From Thermoproteati archaeon (GTDB lineage: Archaea; Thermoproteota; Thermoprotei_A; Marsarchaeales; UBA168), in NCBI GenBank assembly GCA_023256375.1, contig JAGDXE010000001.1:1-39615 (forward strand): a stretch of 39,615 nucleotides of DNA. The letters run 5' to 3'. The notes under the pieces were generated by a model. The model was not told where the DNA came from. It saw only the letters and a list, made by a program, of their open reading frames with translations, and made no database searches. Each line of letters begins with the position of its first letter. Within the stretch, counting starts at the first letter, position 1. The position numbers and the translations under genes are program-made. This document shows positions 36,687-39,615 of this stretch, piece after piece.

Positions 36687-37589
36687 ATGGACGATAAAAC
36701 TCTTGAAGGATATTTAAAAGCTGGAAAAGCATTAGCCCGTACCAGAGAGAAGACCAAAAACTGGGTCAAAGCTGGAGTTAAGTATACGGACCTCGTAAAA
36801 CAGGTAGAAGACGACCTAGTATCAAATGGAGTGCTTCCTTCTTTCCCCACCAACGTAGACGTAAATGAAGTAGCTGCTCATTATACACCTTCATTAAACG
36901 ATGATTCTACGATCCCTGAGGATTCTATCGTGAAAATCGATCTAGGCTCTCATGATAATGGGCTTATAGCCGATTCAGCAGTAACGGTGTCACTTTCCGA
37001 TAAATATGCCGATCTAGTCTATGCTGCTGAAGATGCCGTTGATAAGGCCCTCAAAATAGTAATGCCAGGGACGCCAATAAGTGAGGTGGGAAAAGTGGTC
37101 AGTAGGGTGCTAAAGAATTACGGCTTTCAAGCGGTAGCCAATTTAACTGGCCACTCTATAGAGTACTACGAATTACATGGGGACGTAAGCATACCAAATG
37201 TGCCCATCGACTGGGATATGGGCAAATTTGAAGAGGGCAAAGTATATGCCATAGAACCTTTCGTTACTTTTGAGGGCAGACCTTCAAAAGTAGTGGATTC
37301 GAAACCGGGAGGTATATATATAATAAATAAGTATAAAAGAATTAAAGATCCAGATGCGAATTTATTACTGACCGAAATAAATAATAGATTTAAGGGTTTG
37401 CCGTTTGCAGAAAGATGGCTTTTAGATGTACTATCGGTTGATAAATTAAATTTAGCTATGTCTAAACTTTTGCACGAAAAAGCTATTTACCAATACCCCT
37501 CGCTTTTGGAAGTCGACGGAAGGCCCGTGGCACAGGCAGAGCACACGTTCGTAGTAACTAAGGACGGAGCTTTAGTCACAACCGAGTGA
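36687..37589 (+). CDS. map: Type II methionine aminopeptidase
   Basis: Metal ligands in KIDLG, ADSAVTVSL, LTGHSIEYYELHG, AIEPF, AEHTF. Confidence 0.96.
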   Translation: MDDKTLEGYLKAGKALARTREKTKNWVKAGVKYTDLVKQVEDDLVSNGVLPSFPTNVDVNEVAAHYTPSLNDDSTIPEDSIVKIDLGSHDNGLIADSAVTVSLSDKYADLVYAAEDAVDKALKIVMPGTPISEVGKVVSRVLKNYGFQAVANLTGHSIEYYELHGDVSIPNVPIDWDMGKFEEGKVYAIEPFVTFEGRPSKVVDSKPGGIYIINKYKRIKDPDANLLLTEINNRFKGLPFAERWLLDVLSVDKLNLAMSKLLHEKAIYQYPSLLEVDGRPVAQAEHTFVVTKDGALVTTE

Positions 37590-38220
37590 CATTTGTATTA
37601 AATTTAGTGTCAGCATAAATCCATATACTCCATACAAATTCAAGCTTACTAATACCCATCCGACTTGCTACTTCTTCAACGGCCTGCATTACTTCAATTT
37701 GATTTCTAAATTTTTTGTTGAGAAATTTCGATAAGAAATCGCTAATAACCCTATCTGGAATAGCTACATCTAAACCCACCTGCCCTCTAAGATATTGTAT
37801 TGTAAAAACGCCAAGCCCCTTAGTTGCCGAAAACTGATCGGCCCTTTTCAACGGATCTGCTTTAATAGCCCAATTTTTGATCCTGGTGAATTCTTCATCT
37901 AGCGTATCCCCATTTACTGAAAAATTTTTAATGGCTGAAAGTACGATACCTCTACACCTTTCAGAGACGCAATACCAGTTCTTGTTTTGAAACAGAGGGG
38001 CCGATTTCGCCAGCGTAAGTTCATCGCTTAACGTGCCCTGAAATTTTCTAACCCTTGGCTCAACAAAATTAAAATAGCTAAATCCCGTTGACGTAAGCGA
38101 TGTATCAAGAATTATTAAAAGTGGATTACCCCCCCACCGCCTTCCGTTCAAGCACTCTTCGGCATATTTGCTACCTAAAGCCATGTATGGATGTAGAAAC
38201 TTTTTAATACGCGCGATCAT
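37576..38220 (-). CDS. Uncharacterised HhH-GPD-like (DNA-glycosylase-like) protein
   Basis: GRRWGGNPLLIILDTSLTSTGFSYFNFVEPRVRKF; ATKGLGVFTIQYLRGQVGLDVAIPDRVI (HhH plus downstream Asp). Confidence 0.6.
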   Translation of the reverse strand: MIARIKKFLHPYMALGSKYAEECLNGRRWGGNPLLIILDTSLTSTGFSYFNFVEPRVRKFQGTLSDELTLAKSAPLFQNKNWYCVSERCRGIVLSAIKNFSVNGDTLDEEFTRIKNWAIKADPLKRADQFSATKGLGVFTIQYLRGQVGLDVAIPDRVISDFLSKFLNKKFRNQIEVMQAVEEVASRMGISKLEFVWSIWIYADTKFNTNVTRL

Positions 38221-38372
38221 TACGTATACCTATACTATTTTTAAGGCTAAAATTTAGGATCTTGGCCTGTTTTGTACATAAAGAAGCGGCTTCTGTGTTT
38301 GCCATACTTCCGATCTACTCGCCGGGAAGTCGAAAGCTCCAGGTTCAATGACGCGCCGCTGGTATCAGCGAA

Positions 38373-38540
38373 CTACCCCGCCCTCTGGATGGGGCTTCCC
38401 GCTTCAACGACCGTGCGTTCCCGCACGGGTATATAGTACAGGCCCGAAGCAGCAATCTCCACGGGCAAATCGGGCGTGCCCCACCCTACCGCTACCGGTC
38501 ATAAAATTATTAATAAACCTATAGGGGAGGTCCGCGTATC
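38373..38540 (-). mobile_element. Internally deleted IS605-type element: AT-rich/TATA-like segment + tnpB tail + right-end hairpin (repeat copy B)
   Basis: Minus-strand (P)VAVGWGTPDLPVEIAASGLYYIPVRERTVVEAGSPIQRAG* (stop 38373-38375). Hairpin CCCCGCCC-TCT-GGATGGGG on plus at 38376-38394. Upstream AGGTTTATTAATAATTTTATG. Shared with window positions 2-55. Confidence 0.65.
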
Positions 38541-38657
38541 CCATCGCTGAAGCTTGATTTGTTTCCTCAAGCTCCTAGCATTAGCTTTAAACTCTTAGAT
38601 TCATCAAAGTTTAGCCTTTCTCCTGAAAACTTTTATAAAAATTAAACAAACTATACT

Positions 38658-39080
38658 TTATTGGGCTTGGCTTTTCAAGAAATCTTCGTAAATCTTTTTA
38701 ACTTTTTCCGCCGTAGGTCCGACCCCCGAGACTCCCCTACCAGTAACCCTTACCCTGTCCGCAACTATTATCAGAGAACCTCCCTCGTCTACTTTTACCA
38801 TTCTAGGGAAAGTTTTTTCCAAAATGTCGGCTAAAGCGCGTAAATCAATATTTTTTTCTTCGATTATTATTTGCTCTACAGTATTACCTGGTATGAAGAC
38901 GACCGGAAAAGATTCCCCTTTTTCGTTTTTAGCATCTTCTAAATAAACGTGCATTTTATCGGGATCTACTGACTTCATCGTGCCCTCGAATTGTCTGCCA
39001 GTAATAGTGATGACCTTTACCTTGCGATCTTGAAAGCCCATAACGTCAGAAGCAAACTTGTGAGCCGTGATAAAACTCAT
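38658..39080 (-). CDS. Lsm/Sm-like protein with C-terminal extension (SmAP3-like; start probably ATG at 39080)
   Basis: RKVKVITITGRQFEGTMKSVDPDKMHVYLEDAKN (Sm1); VVFIPGNTVEQIII (Sm2); additional about 60-aa C-terminal domain. Confidence 0.85.
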   Translation of the reverse strand: MSFITAHKFASDVMGFQDRKVKVITITGRQFEGTMKSVDPDKMHVYLEDAKNEKGESFPVVFIPGNTVEQIIIEEKNIDLRALADILEKTFPRMVKVDEGGSLIIVADRVRVTGRGVSGVGPTAEKVKKIYEDFLKSQAQ

Positions 39081-39090
39081 ACTATCCACC

Positions 39091-39118
39091 TTAAAACTTT
39101 ATAGCCCATGCTTATAAG
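39091..39118. promoter_or_regulatory. Compact divergent promoter (Lsm on - / RpoG candidate on +)
   Basis: Minus CTATAAAG (about 39096-39104) and plus CTTATAAG (39111-39118); each about 25 nt from its start codon. Confidence 0.5.
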
Positions 39119-39139
39119 GGATTATCCTTACAAATTAAG

Positions 39140-39457
39140 TTGAAGTTTGACCTAATTGTAAGGCAAACCGCCGAATCCATAAATGGCGTTAAAAAAATTA
39201 CTTTAGAGGGAAAAAATGGATTCGTAACTATGGATGAACCTGAAAAATTATTTTCATTAAAAATAGGTGATCAGGTATTTCTAAACGTAAACGAGGGAGA
39301 AGAGGGGTTTTACGCCGCTTCGTATCTGCCAGTATATAAAAGGCAGGAGGGAGACCGTATAAGTTATCTTTATTCTGCGTATGGCCTTCTAATAAAGTTC
39401 GAGGGAGATTTTAACCTCCCATATGAGACAATAAAAGTTACGTTAACTAAACAGTAA
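39140..39457 (+). CDS. rpoG: Candidate RNA polymerase subunit RpoG/Rpb8 (TTG start)
   Basis: 105 aa all-beta-like: KITLEGKNGFVTMDEPEKLFSLKIGDQVFLNV ... RISYLYSAYGLLIKFEGDF, resembling the Rpb8 'DLGDKF...YVSFGGLLMRLEG' pattern. Confidence 0.45.
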   Translation: MKFDLIVRQTAESINGVKKITLEGKNGFVTMDEPEKLFSLKIGDQVFLNVNEGEEGFYAASYLPVYKRQEGDRISYLYSAYGLLIKFEGDFNLPYETIKVTLTKQ

Positions 39458-39615
39458 CACGCTTCTAGCCAGAGGGATTATTGGCGCCCTCTAGTCCCTT
39501 CGGCGCTTTCCTGATCATGATTCAGTGATCGCAATAAGTACCAATAGCTTACTGATTGTGAGCAAGAAGGCTCCGAGTAGGAGGAGATGATTTGTGAATA
39601 GTATATAAAAACGTT

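Noticed and set aside
36602-36853. 83-aa minus-strand ORF over the DUF4443/MetAP promoter
   Set aside because: Antisense to the start of map and covers the divergent promoter; no family resemblance.
1-39615. CRISPR arrays, tRNA and rRNA genes
   Set aside because: No regularly spaced direct repeats, no T-loop GGTTCRANTCC with matching acceptor arm, and no rRNA-like segment recognised by eye.

Overview
This is an archaeal (Thermoproteota/crenarchaeal-like) chromosome segment made almost entirely of information-processing genes. Recognisable clusters are: (i) a glutamine-dependent NAD synthetase split over two overlapping genes, a short XPF/ERCC4 nuclease, and flippase - Nep1 - AglB/STT3; (ii) a replication/translation island: Csl4 - S27e - L44e - GINS - PriS - PriL - PCNA, divergent from aIF2alpha - Nop10; (iii) an ECF transporter (EcfT, two EcfA, a detached S component), inorganic pyrophosphatase and an NfeD-like protein; (iv) the exosome/proteasome superoperon: DHH phosphoesterase, prefoldin beta, Pcc1, L37Ae, Rrp42, Rrp41, Rrp4, SBDS, PsmA; (v) EF-2, a GTPBP1-like GTPase, KsgA, HemK-like and TrmJ-like methyltransferases, radical SAM, a DUF4443-like regulator, MetAP, an HhH-GPD-like protein, an Lsm/SmAP3-like protein and a candidate RpoG/Rpb8. 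Two small zinc-ribbon CDSs (Nop10 and a 57-aa protein) are absent from the ORF track. I see no CRISPR array, no tRNA/rRNA and no obvious defence island. The most unusual signal is a scatter of decayed IS200/IS605-type TnpB remnants without tnpA. Two of these, at opposite ends of the window, share the same structure: a TATA-like AT-rich segment joined directly to the tnpB 3' tail. In the copy visible in full, the tail runs on into a right-end hairpin. This looks like a non-autonomous element that could express an orphan omegaRNA-like transcript. All family calls are by eye, with no database search.
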